Origin: Isoetes taiwanensis
Lineage: Eukaryota; Streptophyta; Lycopodiopsida; Isoetales; Isoetaceae
Length of the DNA stretch: 64,000 nt
Direction of reading: 5' to 3'
Assembly (NCBI GenBank): GCA_021234155.1
Contig: JAJEKV010000380.1
Coordinates: 1-64,000, forward strand
Shown: positions 24,311-35,584 of the stretch, piece after piece
How positions within the stretch are numbered: the stretch's first letter is position 1
Layout of the letters: the number at the start of each line of letters is the position of its first letter
The notes under the pieces: generated by a model
Database searches by the model: none
What the model saw: the letters and a program-made list of their open reading frames with translations, nothing else
Told to the model about the DNA's origin: nothing
Position numbers and translations under genes: made by a program

Positions 24311-25533
24311 TCAGCACTGTAGATGCTCTTGCAAGTCAAGCAGCCTTCGCAAAAGGAAAGCATTTACATGTTCTCAGACACGTCCTCAGGAATTCTGTTA
24401 GGACTTGATTGGCTCATCCACAGACTTATGCAACATGTGTGATGTCTCCAAAAATGTCACGCACACAACATGCTCTTTCACAGCACCATACAACCAATGC
24501 AAAGCATATTATCACATAGCAGATAAAGATAATTTGAATTGCTTACCTTATATAGTTATACAATGCTGCTTGTATAGAAACTTTTCATTTATTTATTATC
24601 AGATCAAGCCAATGCTGCATTTTATATTTATGGAACCAGAACTTCAAGTCATTTCCATTTGATTTTAGCTTCCACAAGGGGGAGAAAAAACTAGTGGAGA
24701 TCAACTTTTTATGACATTCTTGCACCGCATATTCCATCGTATCCATAATACATTATATATTCCAGCTTTTATAGTGGCAATATTGAATTTGTCTTTTTGA
24801 AAAATATGGCACGGCAGCCTATAAAATATTACAATATCGCTGCTTTCCAGATTTAGATCTATAGTATTCAAGTTTATATATCCGTAATATTTAACTATCT
24901 TCAGCATCATATCCACCAAAACACATTCCTTTCAGTGTTTGTTCATCAGCATCAGCATGTGTCTGAATATCACCCAGTTTTTGCTTTCTCAGGTACATTG
25001 GACCTGATTCTGCCAAAAAGCAACAAAGACTTTTTAAAGTAGTACTGTGGACTAATTTTTAGATCATCTTTGGAGGTTCATAAACGATCTTAAAACATTC
25101 CTCTATAATACATACTTTTCAGAGTCCAAATGTGCTTGGATGCCATCCTTAATTCTTTGCATGTAATGAGGTCTGGCTTTGGAGACCGAATTCTGCCCTG
25201 GAGTACCTCAGAAACATTAAGCCTGCATATCATATTAAATCCAAATGGTTCAAATGGTAGATTAAATCCAAATGGTTAAAGGCATATCATATTCCTTGAT
25301 CGAGCCATGTAATAGTATTCTTGCAAGTTCCTTGGGTGCAGTTGCATTTGATGTAGGGACTCCAGCTCTTCTAAATTTTGTTTAAATACGAATACTTCCT
25401 TTTCAGATCAGGATATGCCATATGAGTCTTTACATAAACGGAAATGTCATTGTTCATAGTACATCTTTTGTCAAAGAGGTCTGTTCCAAAGGGAAAGTTA
25501 ACCTCCATCCTGTCTATAACTTTTTCCAAAAGC
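24311..25533. other. Unassigned AT-rich DNA
   Basis: No exon or transposon terminus recognised. A small duplication TTAAATCCAAATGGTT occurs twice near 25,234-25,280. Most frames are short. Confidence 0.35.
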
Positions 25534-25625
25534 AAATCCATCTGTTTCCAGGCTGCTTACCACAGCCTGACCAGCCTGTCTATAAATCCATCTGTTTCCA
25601 GGCTGCTTACCACAGCCTGACCAGC
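25534..25625 (+). repeat. Two-copy tandem repeat, 50-bp unit
   Basis: AAATCCATCTGTTTCCAGGC, then TGCTTACCACAGCCTGACCA, occurs at 25,534 and again at 25,584. The copies look identical over about 42 bases, implying a recent duplication. The unit is itself partly palindromic (CAGGCTG...CAGCCTG), so a single strand could fold. Confidence 0.85.
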
Positions 25626-26799
25626 TATTTAAACCGTGAGAGTCCATGTATAGTATGTTCTTATTTAAATCAAAAAGATAGCAAGCAGATCATCCCTTAG
25701 AAACGTGGATGTTCATTGTCTTGCAGATTTGAACAAAACCTGCAAGTAGCCAAAGTTGCTAAACTATCGTAACTTAAATAAACAAATATCTATAGCAGTC
25801 ATTACATAATCATTACCCATCAACCTGTTTCTAAAAGCCATTTCAGTTTTCATGCCACATGTAATGCCTATCATAGTTAAATCGCTGCTTTAGAATCAGT
25901 AAAACAGGTTGAGTTCCATTAAGACAATACTAAAACTTTCAGAATAATATGCTGGCCTTCAGTTTTCATTCCATACTTAGGCATAGCATATTAGATCGGA
26001 CTAACACTTCTAGAGATATCAGGCCACACAAGCAATAGCTTAGAATCCATCTTTCCAAACCATCTTTCCTTTGTCACAAGAAGAAGGGAAGTTGAATATT
26101 GCTAGAGAGACAAACCTTGTTGCATATGGATCGCTCCACTTTATATGCAAAACAAACCATAGAATAATGATACTGGTCAGCATTACTTAGCAGCAATCAA
26201 TTGTCTCGTCTGGTAGCTGGCTGGCGCCAAAATCCTTCTGCCTCGATCTGCTAATATCAAGCTTGACCATGTAAAGAGATTAGGTCAATATTATCGTGGG
26301 GCTTAGCCCGTCATAAACCGTAGCGTCCAACCATTAATACTTTTGCCACAATTAATTGCATTAGACCATCTATCCATATATAAGACTAATGGAGAAATAT
26401 GAGGATAGTCTGTGGCTGTGCGCCATCCTAGCACGAGAAAAGCTGGCATGTAGGTTTAATCTTGACGGAAGGCCTTATTTTGTAAGGTTTTCTCCTGTTT
26501 TGTTTGATTATTAAAGCAAACATTTTGTATTTTGTATTATCTGTTTAGGTTTTGATTGTGTGTTAATTGGAATCTTTCATGGAATTTGTTGCATTTGATG
26601 GTTAAGGTTGTTTTTTTTTATAGTAGATGTCTTCCCTTGCAAATTCGGCTCGCATTGTGTGTTGATTGGGAGTGCTTGATCAAATTAGCTTCAAGGCGGA
26701 AAGAAGAGGCTCGCTCAATTGTTCTAGAGGTAAGGCTCTCTAGATTTAGTTAGGCACATCATTGCAATGTGAGCTGGTTAAAAGATAATGCTAGAAAGG

Positions 26800-27115
26800 A
26801 ATAGAGATGTGATCTGTGCATTGCTGGCAGCCTCAGATATTTGAGCCTAGGTCTTTTGTTGAGGAATCTAGTTGAAAGCATGCATGAATTGGGCTGTTAA
26901 GATTAAAGTAGAAATCATTCTTGTGGTGCATTAATCTAGCAGAAAATGAGTAACAAGAGACATTAAAAATGAAGTAACAAGATAATGTTGTGCCCTGTCT
27001 GTGCATTATTGACAGGCTCAGATGTTTGAGCTTGGTTTTGTTCTTGAGGAATCTGATTGAAAGCATGCATGAATTGAGCAGCTAAAATTAAAGTATAAAT
27101 CATTGTTTGAGCTTA
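26800..27115 (+). repeat. Tandem duplication, period about 185 bp
   Basis: TGTGCATT..GGCAG..CTCAGAT.TTTGAGC, then TTGAGGAATCT..TTGAAAGCATGCATGAATT, then TTAAAGTA.AAATCATT occurs at about 26,815-26,935 and 26,999-27,115. Substitutions are scattered through both copies. No coding potential seen. Confidence 0.7.
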
Positions 27116-27189
27116 GATTTGTTGTTAAATTGTCCTTAAATTGGAAGGTACTGCATAATAAAGACTGGCTTGTTCTGCCCTGTTCTCTG

Positions 27190-27680
27190 GATTTCTTGCT
27201 TATTTAAATCTTTTTCACAGTTAACATTCTTTTCTTCATTGTGTATGCCATTCTACTGGCAGAAGTGGTGTACAAGCTGGCCAATAGGACATAAGTCTAG
27301 ATTTGTTGGTTAATTAAATCTTTGCCACTGTTGATATGCTTTCCTTCATTGTGTATGTCATTGCTACTGGCAGGACGATGATGTCCATGTTATGGCTTTA
27401 GGATAAAAGGTCATATTGTTAAGTATTGTCTCAACTTGCTCTAAATATTTCATGAGATAATATTACATTCAAGCATTTTGTCAAACATTCTTCATGCTCC
27501 TACTGTCTTTGTGCAATCAATGCTAGCTTGACCGACTCAACCTGGATTGAGTTTGAAGCTGGCTTATCTACTGTGTAAAACAATCTAGATTTCTTGCTTA
27601 ATTAAATCTTTGCCACTGTTGACTATGGCATTCCTACTGGCAGAAGTGGTGTACAAGTTGGCCAATAAGACATCGAGTCC
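27190..27680 (+). repeat. Three-part local repeat left of the gypsy insertion
   Basis: The motif group TTAAATCTTT..CA.TGTT..C, then TTCATTGTGTATG.CATT..TACTGGCAG, then AAGTGGTGTACAAG.TGGCCAATA recurs at about 27,205-27,290, 27,315-27,375 (partial) and 27,600-27,672. These are flanking host sequences of the large retrotransposon that starts at 27,711. Confidence 0.6.
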
Positions 27681-27705
27681 AGCATCTGTAGAGTCCAATT
27701 TAAAG

Positions 27706-27710
27706 GCATG
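27706..27710. repeat. Target-site duplication GCATG, left copy
   Basis: GCATG immediately precedes the LTR end TGATACG at 27,711 and recurs at 62,505-62,509 immediately after the other LTR end. A matching 5-bp pair flanking both outer LTR boundaries 34.8 kb apart is the signature of one integrase-mediated insertion. Confidence 0.85.
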
Positions 27711-27797
27711 TGATACGAACACAAAAATACTCACAAGATTCAAATGCAGAAACTCAAAAGAACACTCCAATCTTTAGGAGTTAGATTGCCTCCCAAC
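27711..27797 (-). repeat. Gypsy 3' LTR, terminal 87 bp (left piece)
   Basis: TGATACGAACACAAAAATAC through TTAGATTGCCTCCCAAC is nearly identical to 61,890-61,976 of the 5' LTR, with two clear substitutions (ACAAGATTC for ACAGGATTC, AGGAGTT for AGAAGTT). On the element's own strand this is the LTR end, ...GTATCA. It stops where the hAT-like element begins. TG...CA termini are complete when the right piece is added. Confidence 0.9.
27790..27797. repeat. 8-bp target duplication CTCCCAAC, left copy
   Basis: CTCCCAAC ends at 27,797 directly before CAGGGATAGG and recurs at 45,047-45,054 directly after CCTATTCCTG. The uninterrupted 5' LTR has a single CTCCCAAC at 61,969-61,976, giving the empty site. 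Confidence 0.9.
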
Positions 27798-27918
27798 CAG
27801 GGATAGGTTCAATACGCTGTACGTTTTATACGGAATATGTATGAATTATATGATACGGCACATATTTGCCGTATAAAACGTAAAAAATACGACAAAAAAA
27901 AATTCCGACATCGGAAGA

Positions 27919-27978
27919 TTTTCGCGTACGCGAAAACATCTAATTCGCGTACGCGAAAGTTTTTTCGCGTACGCGAAA
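27919..27978. repeat. Left subterminal palindrome array (CGCGTACGCG)
   Basis: Three copies of TTCGCGTACGCGAA in 60 bases, at 27,920, 27,944 and 27,964. Each is a perfect palindrome (TTTCGCG-TACGCGAAA in the first and third). They lie 120-180 bases from the left terminus of the hAT-like element. Related motifs occur near its right end. Likely transposase-binding sites by analogy with hAT subterminal repeats; binding itself is inference. Confidence 0.75.
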
Positions 27979-27999
27979 CAGTGAAAACCGCGTATGATG

Positions 28000-29005
28000 G
28001 GAAAAAAAAAAGAACTAGCAAAAAGGCACGCCAGGGGTTGTGGCCGGGCAAGATCAAGTTAAAAACTATCACAAGATCAAGTTGAAAACTATCACAAGGG
28101 CCAAACAAGGTACCCAAGTTTTTTTTAATCTTGAGGTTAAATTGAATTGTACGGTTACAATCTCTAGACAAAAAATAACATGAAAAATTTGCACATTAAT
28201 ACTTTGAGTGCATGTATGATCAATGTGTATGTTCAATATCATTCTTTATGACTCTTGCTTTGCATGTGTATTATGGTGATTGTAGTATGCTCACAAGGTA
28301 TCTAGATTGAAACACTCCAAACATAATCACGATATGCTAGATTGTGTTTGTCGATTTTATGCCCAAGTTATGATGTCTTGCAAGCTTATCTATTATTCAC
28401 CTTTTTTCTTAAGCTTTTAGCTCATATTTGTAGGGGTTAAGAAATTATTTGTGAATAATTGAGCGCACTAACTTACATCACTAGTTTGTATTAGATAATA
28501 GGTCTTTTACAGCCATTAATGGTTAAGACATCTTTTGTCCATAGTACTCTTGTTCAGCACACTTGTCCACATATAATGTCATATATGATGACTATAGATT
28601 TCAACTTACCATTGCAACTCTCTCTCATAGCTTGATTATGTAACGTGGACACTCATAAATTTAGATTTGATCTTAACACTGCAACTATTTCTCCAAGCTA
28701 TGTAACCTGGACACTGTATTGTACTGGACATTGCATTGTATCTGTTCAGGCAACCTATGGCGTCATAATCTTCATGCTCAGACTGCTCGAAAACAAAGCA
28801 AGAAATTTAGGAGAGCACCCAAGTGGTGGAAGATCCATGACCACAATGTTTCTTGCTCAATAAATGCCTAATGTAAGCATCTATAAACTAGAGAGAGAAG
28901 TTTGATATGATTGAATGTTCCTAACTTTGCAGTCATATTTTATACTACCAGGGCACTAATGGATCTCAACATCCAGGGGATTCATCTTATTCTTTTTAAA
29001 ATGCG
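28000..29005. other. Unassigned interior of the hAT-like element
   Basis: Apart from AAGATCAAGTT-AAAACTATCACA, duplicated at about 28,049-28,098, I see only short ORFs and AT-rich sequence. The 72-codon frame at 28,645-28,863 (+) is unrecognised. Confidence 0.4.
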
Positions 29006-29045
29006 TATCCATAGTCATTGTGGCCTATCCATAGTCATTGTGGCC
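29006..29045 (+). repeat. Two-copy 20-bp tandem repeat
   Basis: TATCCATAGTCATTGTGGCC occurs twice in direct succession with no differences. A small recent slippage-type duplication. Confidence 0.95.
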
Positions 29046-29109
29046 TGAAGAAATCAAATAGAGGCCAGTCTTGAAAGATTGTAGATCTAGCAAGGGCTGT
29101 TTAATAATT

Positions 29110-29800
29110 GAAGGAAGGAAGGAAGGAAGGAAAAATTTTTAACGTCCACGGAACCCAATCGGGTTATGGGACCAAGTACATAAGGGACCGAAGTCCTGGA
29201 CCGAAGTCCAAACAAGAACATGGGCCGAAGCCCTTAAACCAAAGCACAACGTGAGCTAGAACACAACTATCATGACCCGGATTAAAAACCACCTGGGAAA
29301 AAACCGTTGCCAGGATGACTATGGCTGCTCACCGATCCAAAAATCCATGCTGTTGCACAAGCAACAAGCATACCTTCATACCTCCAGCAGGCAAAGCTTC
29401 ACCAAGCAACTCCGAACCGTAACCTCTTCACAACGGGTCTTTGAAAACGAGGCGCCTTAACGCCAATCGCCCATACACGGGGAAGGCGGCGCCGAAAAAC
29501 CGCTTCGGGGAAATCGCCCATCGGAGGTGCCTCCTCACCCATCCACCAGCCACCGCAAGGCGCCAAAGACCCTGTGTATGCGCCAGAAAGGACATCCACT
29601 CAGCACACACTGTGGGCGCCATCCTTCACCGCCATTTGCTCCAATGCCATCCATCATTGCATCCGCCGCAAAGCCTCAGGCAGCGCCAGTAAAGCGCCAG
29701 CGCCAGCGCCAGCGGAGGCGGTGAGAAACGAGGAGAAAAGAGGGAGGGAGAGAAGACGAATGTGTCGAAAAGTTCAAGTAAACAAGATTTAAGGCAAAAT
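29110..29800 (-). mobile_element. LINE-family 3' end with (AAGG)n tail
   Basis: Plus strand: (AAGG)n at 29,110-29,132, then AAAAATTTTTAACGTCCACG, GAACCCAATCGGGTTATGGG ACC. This is the reverse complement of the core at 33,836-33,880 and matches that at 13,343. The body continues right with GGCCGAAGC/ACCGAAGTCC motifs (also seen near 13,420) and a GC-rich stretch at 29,270-29,720 with overlapping open frames and a CGCCAGCG repeat near 29,690-29,715. No reverse transcriptase or endonuclease motif is present, so it is a 5'-truncated or SINE-like derivative. Right limit approximate. Confidence 0.65.
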
Positions 29801-30552
29801 AGGTGCATTTAATATACCTTCAGATTCATAGATATTCGTGACATCCAGTATAAATTTTTCGCAGCCATTGCACCCGAAGGGCCAATGGATAAGGAACTTT
29901 AAGGCTAACAAAGCTTACAGTGCTTCCGGCAACAATAAAGCTTACATTATGGTGAAAATCCATAGCCAACTCCACAGCATAAGCAACAAAAAATGGCATG
30001 TGTAAAGCTTGTGCTGCACATTAAATAAACAAGGTGCTGCGCACGGAGGGTTGCCCTTCGGTGGCCCGAGAGTGTGTTTTCATGTTTCTTGCCGTCGTTT
30101 CATTTCATGGTTCTTGTTGGGTCATTTGATGTGTTTGGGGTTATTAATGGTTTGAAAGGGGGGTTTTGTTTTGTGTTGTTTTATTTTCCTTTGTTTATGA
30201 ATTGTGCATGGACCAAGCCTATTTCTAGCATGGTGCCAATGACTTGAGATTCCTGACATGAGATTTTTATTATTCTTTTTGCCTGCAGCTTTACATACTT
30301 TGTAGGAAGAGGCGTTATTTGTTGTTTTTATGTTTCAAAGCATCAACAACAATTCCATTTGCACAATCTCTAGCTTATAGTTAGAGGGAATGATGCAATA
30401 CCCTTGCGAATTAAATTTCTAAGCATGTTAAAGTAGAATAATGAATAGTCTTCAATAACCGCATAACTCTTTGTAAGTTCTATGAAGCCAATAATATTAA
30501 ATGTAAGCCTGGATAAGGAAAAATATTAACTCGCAATTTCATACACTGGCCT
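29801..30552. other. Unassigned interior sequence
   Basis: No recognisable exon or terminus; T-rich with GT-rich stretches around 30,060-30,200. Confidence 0.35.
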
Positions 30553-30699
30553 GTATTTTCTAGAGTGTAAGTCAGTGTATGTGCTTGTAGAACTCCAAGT
30601 TGTATTTTCTAGAATGTAAGTCATTGTATGTCCGTGTAGAACTCCAAGTTGTATTTTCTAGAATGTAAGTCATTGTATGTCCGTGTAGAACTCCAAGTT
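30553..30699 (+). repeat. Three-copy tandem repeat, 49-bp unit
   Basis: GTATTTTCTAGAATGTAAGT, then CATTGTATGTCCGTGTAGAA CTCCAAGTT, starts at 30,553, 30,602 and 30,651. Copies 2 and 3 appear identical; copy 1 differs at a few bases (GAGTG, CAGTG, GTGCTT). A short minisatellite inside the hAT-like element. Confidence 0.95.
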
Positions 30700-31320
30700 G
30701 TATGCTGCAAATACAACCACATAGAAATAGGAGCTAGAATTTGTACGGCATTACAGCTGCTTTCATTGTTTGTTTAAGGTTAGATACCATTTCTGCAATT
30801 AAAGTAAAATCTCGAACCTATCAAATTCATACCTAGCTCTATATCCTATAATTATCGAGATTACTCTTATGCTAGCCTTCTACAAAAAAAATATATTTTA
30901 ATAAACAAAAAATCACAAAGCAATAAGGACATTGTCCAAACACGTAGTCTAACAACACCATAGTTGGATCCACTACATGGTTGCTTGTTGTTTATAACAA
31001 AACAGCAATGTTTGATGATGTAGCAAAAAAAAAACATTGGACGGGCAAAAGGTTGCCAAAAATCATGGATAGGCATATCGAGCAGTATTCACGCGAGTAG
31101 CTGGCCAAGCTTCTAATGTTGCTGGTGGATAATACGAGCTTTTGTATTTTGAGTCTGATACATGGTTTTCTTATTTATGGCAGCAATGTTTGATGATACA
31201 ATTAAAAAATTTTATTGGCCGAGCAATTCCTTCTTTACTTTGGAGATTGGATGGTAGTACAGATTTATGTGAGAACACTGCAATGTTATGCATTTTATAT
31301 TGACCTTGCTTCTTCATGTT
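30700..31320. other. Unassigned interior sequence
   Basis: AT-rich, no gene recognised. The phrase CAGCAATGTTTGATGAT recurs near 31,001 and 31,181, so a weak old duplication is possible. Confidence 0.35.
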
Positions 31321-31443
31321 TGCTAAAGTATGCTCCCATGATGCTGGAATGTGTTAGTTATTAAAATAAGTACCAATTGGGATGCTAAAGTATGCTCCCA
31401 TGATGCTGGAATGTGTTAGTTATTAAAATAAGTACCAATTGGG
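31321..31443 (+). repeat. Two-copy tandem repeat, 62-bp unit
   Basis: TGCTAAAGTATGCTCCCATG followed by ATGCTGGAATGTGTTAGTTA and TTAAAATAAGTACCAATTGG starts at 31,321 and again at 31,383, with no visible mismatch. A recent local duplication. Confidence 0.95.
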
Positions 31444-33635
31444 GTGATAACTGCTGTAGTTATTTTCTTATATTCTTTCCCCATATCCATTCCATTCAAG
31501 CTGATAAATATGCACAAAGGCCTCATCCTCTGACGAGTTGGCCTAATAGAAGTGATCACTGGTTATTCTAGCATTGTTTGTTGATCCTGACCTCAGTGGC
31601 TTATCCTAGCCTTAGAATTATTTGTTGTTCCTGACCTGACCTGTACTTAAGCTGGTCATATTTAAATGGACCTAGAAAACCTCTGGAAGGGGGTAGTGCA
31701 ATTGGCACTAAGAAATTTGCTCAATGAAAAGCATCAGAGAAAATTGTATTTTAGCAAGAATTTTGTATTTTAGGTGTGTGACTGTAACGTGCATTTTATT
31801 ACATTCAAGATTATCTTTTATATGACTAGTTAATAGTTGAGAGACAAGGTCATGTTATGGGAACCTGATTGACTCTGTACCGTTTGTTTCATTGTTGCTC
31901 CAATTACTAGGAAACCGATGTTCCAAAAAGTATTCAATTGTAAACTGATGTTACCAAAAAGTGTTCAATTGTTCTCGCAGAAACTACTTCATCTTGTATG
32001 CTGCCAGGTAGGATGTTCCATGCACCATAACCATTCCAGGATTTTGGACCAAATTTTTCAAGAACTCTTTATGTCCTGCCATCGTCGTTTATCTTCACAC
32101 ATTACTGACGATTTCTTACAATGGATGAACCCCCAAAGTCCAGGACCAAATCTAGAAACTTTGGAAGGATTCTTTCCCTCGATACAATATCGTGGTGTTG
32201 CTACTTAGTATCGCGATCTTAATAACAAAGATGAGGTCGCATAGATAGACCCGATTACTACTTTTACCCAAGGCGAGATTGAAATATTCAAGGTGTGAGA
32301 AAAGATGCCACAATATGGATGAGTTCCTCGGATATCATGTAATCTGCTATATATCGAGTGTGTAGCAAGCGGTGGAGCAACAACATTACTGGGTTGAGCA
32401 AGAGCTCAAGATCGACCATTTAACACGCTTATCGGATGACACAAGGGGAGAAAGATGTCAATGTTGGAATTGCCGATAAAAGAGAAGGCCGAAGTCCGAA
32501 AAGAAGCAGCGGGGCTAACAACAACCTTCTTCGATCATCAAAGGTAAGCTGATCAAGACATTCTCGGTTAAAACCCAACAACTAACATTTTTTAATCTCT
32601 TGAACAAAGCGGCCTTCTAGTATTGAATTGAAGGCATGTTCAAGTTGTCGAAGAATTGATCAACAAAAATCCTCCCGGATCTGACTCTCTTGCATAATCA
32701 TCATATCCATCATCTCTATAGGTAGGTCTGCGTTCTTTACTTGAAATAGTTACAAGTACATAACGTAGAAATATTGGTCTTGGGCGCAATAGTGACCATG
32801 GGGAAGACCACATATTTCTTTGTTATGTACAAGGTTTTGGACCGTTGTTGCTTATTTTGCGAAAGTAGTTCTAATTCTTACCCGCAAGTACTCATTCCAT
32901 ACAAGCCAAGGAGACAGGAAATCCCCATCATATACTCTGCAAGCTTCTTCTGGATTGCGGGCAATTGTTGATAAAATATCAAATGGGCGTAGAAATAATA
33001 GGGTATGAATGAATAATGGTTCATGCTCATCCTCTCTGTTATGCTCAATAGCATTCAACAATTCATACATATCAGTGACCCCACCAATTCCTGTGCCCAG
33101 AGCAGCTTTCTCATGTGAAGCAACATTTGTATAACTCTTCCTTTCTGCTAAATCTTTCAGTAGCTTTGCCCGCTCTACTCACACCATTTCTGCCAAGTAA
33201 AAGCTACCCAATAGTTCGAGCAGACTAGAAGTCTACTTGTAAAATCGATTGGCCTCAACCATGCTTATGTTTCGTTGGGTCCTGATCCACGTATAACAGA
33301 CAATTCAACCTTACGAAACAGAGCAAGTAGAGGCAAAATCACCCCACAACTAGCAAAATAATTAGTGGTTTGTATAGTAGCAGGTATTTTCTCACTGAGG
33401 ACATAAAACATGTCAACTATTCTGTAAAGAACCTCATCCACAATAATTGCACAATGGCAAATATAGCTGTAGCTTGTGGAAAATATGATTGCTACTTGTA
33501 TCACAAGTGAAACTTGCAAAGTAGAGGACATAATAATGCCATACAATATGATGGAGAATTTGGCAAATCAGAACACAAGATTTGAGCAACTAGCATTCCT
33601 TGATCTTGAGAATAAATTTTCTCATGGAATATCAT
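31444..33635. other. Unassigned interior, no transposase recognised
   Basis: I looked here for a hAT transposase because it is the longest part of the element without other annotation. Open frames at 31,918-32,208 (+), 32,852-33,070 (-) and 33,265-33,546 (-) show no BED finger, DDE core or hAT dimerisation motif. The minus-strand frames read like protein (acidic, aromatic) but match no family I know; they could be remnants of a captured gene. Confidence 0.4.
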
Positions 33636-34620
33636 GATCATTTGCATATATCGGGGCAAGTGCGGAAGGGCAATTTGGTTGTTTTGGAGAATGCAAAGAT
33701 GAAGGTGTAAAACCCAATAAAATATCGTTAAGCATGCATGTTCCTACTTGGAAATCCTTGAAGAGGATAGGAGGGTATATTATTGCATTCAAAATAGTGA
33801 ATTGGACCTGGATGTTGTAGTTGGTACGGCCCTTGGTCCCATAACCCGATTGGGTTCCGTGGACGTTAAAAATTTTTTCCTTCCTTTCCTTCCTTGTAAG
33901 CATGTACTCCAAGTATGGCAGTTTAAGTGATGCAAGGTGGTCTTTGAAAGAATGCCCGAGCGGAATGTTGTCTCCTGGAGTACCATGATCTCATCATATG
34001 CCCAAAATGAGAATGGAAAGGAGGCTCTTCAACTATTCAAACAGATGGAATCTCAGTCCATTATTGCAGATAAAATTGCATTTGTGGGTATATTAGATGC
34101 ATGCACCTCTTTGGGAAATTTAAGAGGAGGCAAGTGGATCTATTCCTGCATACTTCGCAGTGGCTTTGAATCAAATATAGTTGTCAGAACTGCTCTTATT
34201 AACATGTACGGACAGTCTGGAAGTCTAGAAGTTGCGAAGATGCTGTTTAACAGGATGTCTGAGAGAGATACAGTGTTATGGAATGCAATTATTACTGCAT
34301 ACAGCCATAATGGAAATGGAAGAAATGCCTTAGAGCTTTTTAGGCATTTACTAAATCAAAGTCAAGAACCTGATAGAATTACTTATGTTACTATCTTAAA
34401 AGCATGCTCAGAACTTACATCTCCAGCAGAAGGAAAACACATCCATGCATATATCATGGATAGTCGGTTTTTGCATTGATGCCATTGTTGCTACCGCGAT
34501 TGGTTAACATGTATGACAAGTGCAAAAGACTTGATGATGCCCAAAGATCATTCGATAGATTGACAAATCCGGATTTGCGCCGTGGAATTCCATAATTGCT
34601 GCCTTTGCATGTTCAATTTG
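33636..34620 (+). pseudogene. PLS-type pentatricopeptide repeat protein fragment
   Basis: PPR proteins bind organellar RNA and guide splicing, editing or stability. In order the reading shows DEGVKPNKIS; YLEILEEDRRVYYCIQNSEL; VVVGTAL; MYSKYGSLSDAR; VFERMPERNVVSWSTMISSY; GRNALELF; then KHIHAYIMDS and, past a stop at 34,479, LVNMYDKCKRLDDAQ.SFDRL. The alternating P, L and S motifs (VVSW..MI..Y, VRTALINMY, RDTVLWNAII) are those of plant PLS proteins. About six motifs remain; no E, E+ or DYW tail. Damage: frame change near 33,735, a 61-bp LINE-tail insertion at 33,836-33,896, a second frame change near 33,936, and a frame change at 34,470-34,480. The central 180 codons (33,937-34,479) are still open. 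It lies inside the hAT-like element. Confidence 0.85.
33836..33896 (+). mobile_element. 61-bp LINE-tail insertion in the PPR pseudogene
   Basis: After the codons for VVVGTAL comes GTCCCATAACCCGATTGGGT, then TCCGTGGACGTTAAAAATTT and a (CCTT)n-like tail, then the PPR reading resumes at TAAGCATGTAC. CCTTG occurs at 33,831-33,835 and again at 33,892-33,896, so removing 61 bases gives GTA AGC ATG TAC and restores the frame into MYSKYGSLSDAR. The insert is an extremely 5'-truncated LINE consisting of the conserved 3' core and tail. The target's own CCTT likely paired with the tail during target-primed reverse transcription (inference). Confidence 0.88.
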
Positions 34621-34639
34621 TGCAAACCCCGGTGCTTAG

Positions 34640-35584
34640 AATAAGACACAACATGCATAAATTTAAAACTCATATAACATTTACTGACCGTACTCACGAT
34701 TGAAAACACCAATGACCTCAATTTTATGACCAAAACCCCCATCATACCGATATGCCAAAGTCGCCTTTTAATTATCATAGGTTTGCAGAGCACCTAGTTG
34801 AATATCTTGCGGATAAATAGCTGGTCCTTTTTGATCCCACGGGGGCTCTGATTTGGTTTGGTTTCCGATTAAGTTGGATGTAGGATCGCAAACAACAAAC
34901 AACTCGAGGGTTTAGAAAAAACTGCGCTAATAAATAGTGAAAGGCAATATATTTGGCAATGGGAATGGGCGTGAAGAAGATAAATCACCTCTTTGTACAG
35001 CCACAAGAGTTAAACCTATCAGCATACCAAACCACAAGCCGTAGAAATAACAAATCGAAGTCGGCTCCAGCTCCAAATGATCGACTAAGTCGAGGGAGGC
35101 AATCGTGACTTCCGGCCCGAGATTGATTCGAATAAAGGGGGGAGAGGCCGGGGATGGTCCCGAGAATCCGGCCAGCAAAATTATGGTTAGAAGCTCTTTC
35201 TATTGATCAAATGGCAAATGTGAGCACACGTAACCCAATCTCATCCTATTGATCAAACGGATCAACCAACACATAATGAAGACCTAAAATTGATTCAGGC
35301 TTGGAACCACGCTAAAGTAAGCCCTTAATGGGCGAGATAGGCCTAGCCCGGACATGATTCTAGAGAAGTCGGAAGCAAAGCGAAGCAACCGGGCGATCCG
35401 TAGGCGAGCAAATCAGGTTGAAATCCATCGGAACAGAAAAAGGAAAGAGCGAAACCTGGTGCAAGGCAAAGAGAAAGAACAAATGGAAGCAAGCGAAACC
35501 AGAAAGAAAGAAAATGGCAGTTAGCCGGTTCAAGCATCCCTGACCCACAACGCAGGTGACCGAGAATTTACAGTGAAGAATAGG
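34640..35584 (-). other. Probable repeat element body, minus strand
   Basis: From the hairpin head at 35,692 leftward the minus strand has open, low-complexity frames (35,343-35,548; 34,927-35,178) with Phe, Leu, Ser and Cys-rich translations and a purine-rich complement, like the 9-16 kb block. No protein domain is recognised. It may be the body of the hairpin-headed element; its end was not found. Confidence 0.35.

Noticed and set aside
30553-30699. Regularly spaced repeats that could suggest a CRISPR array
   Set aside because: The three 49-bp units are directly adjacent with no unique spacers and the genome is a plant's; it is a minisatellite.
31444-33635. Search for a hAT transposase inside the 17-kb element
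   Set aside because: Frames in this part show no BED finger, DDE signature or hAT C-terminal dimerisation motif, so none is claimed.
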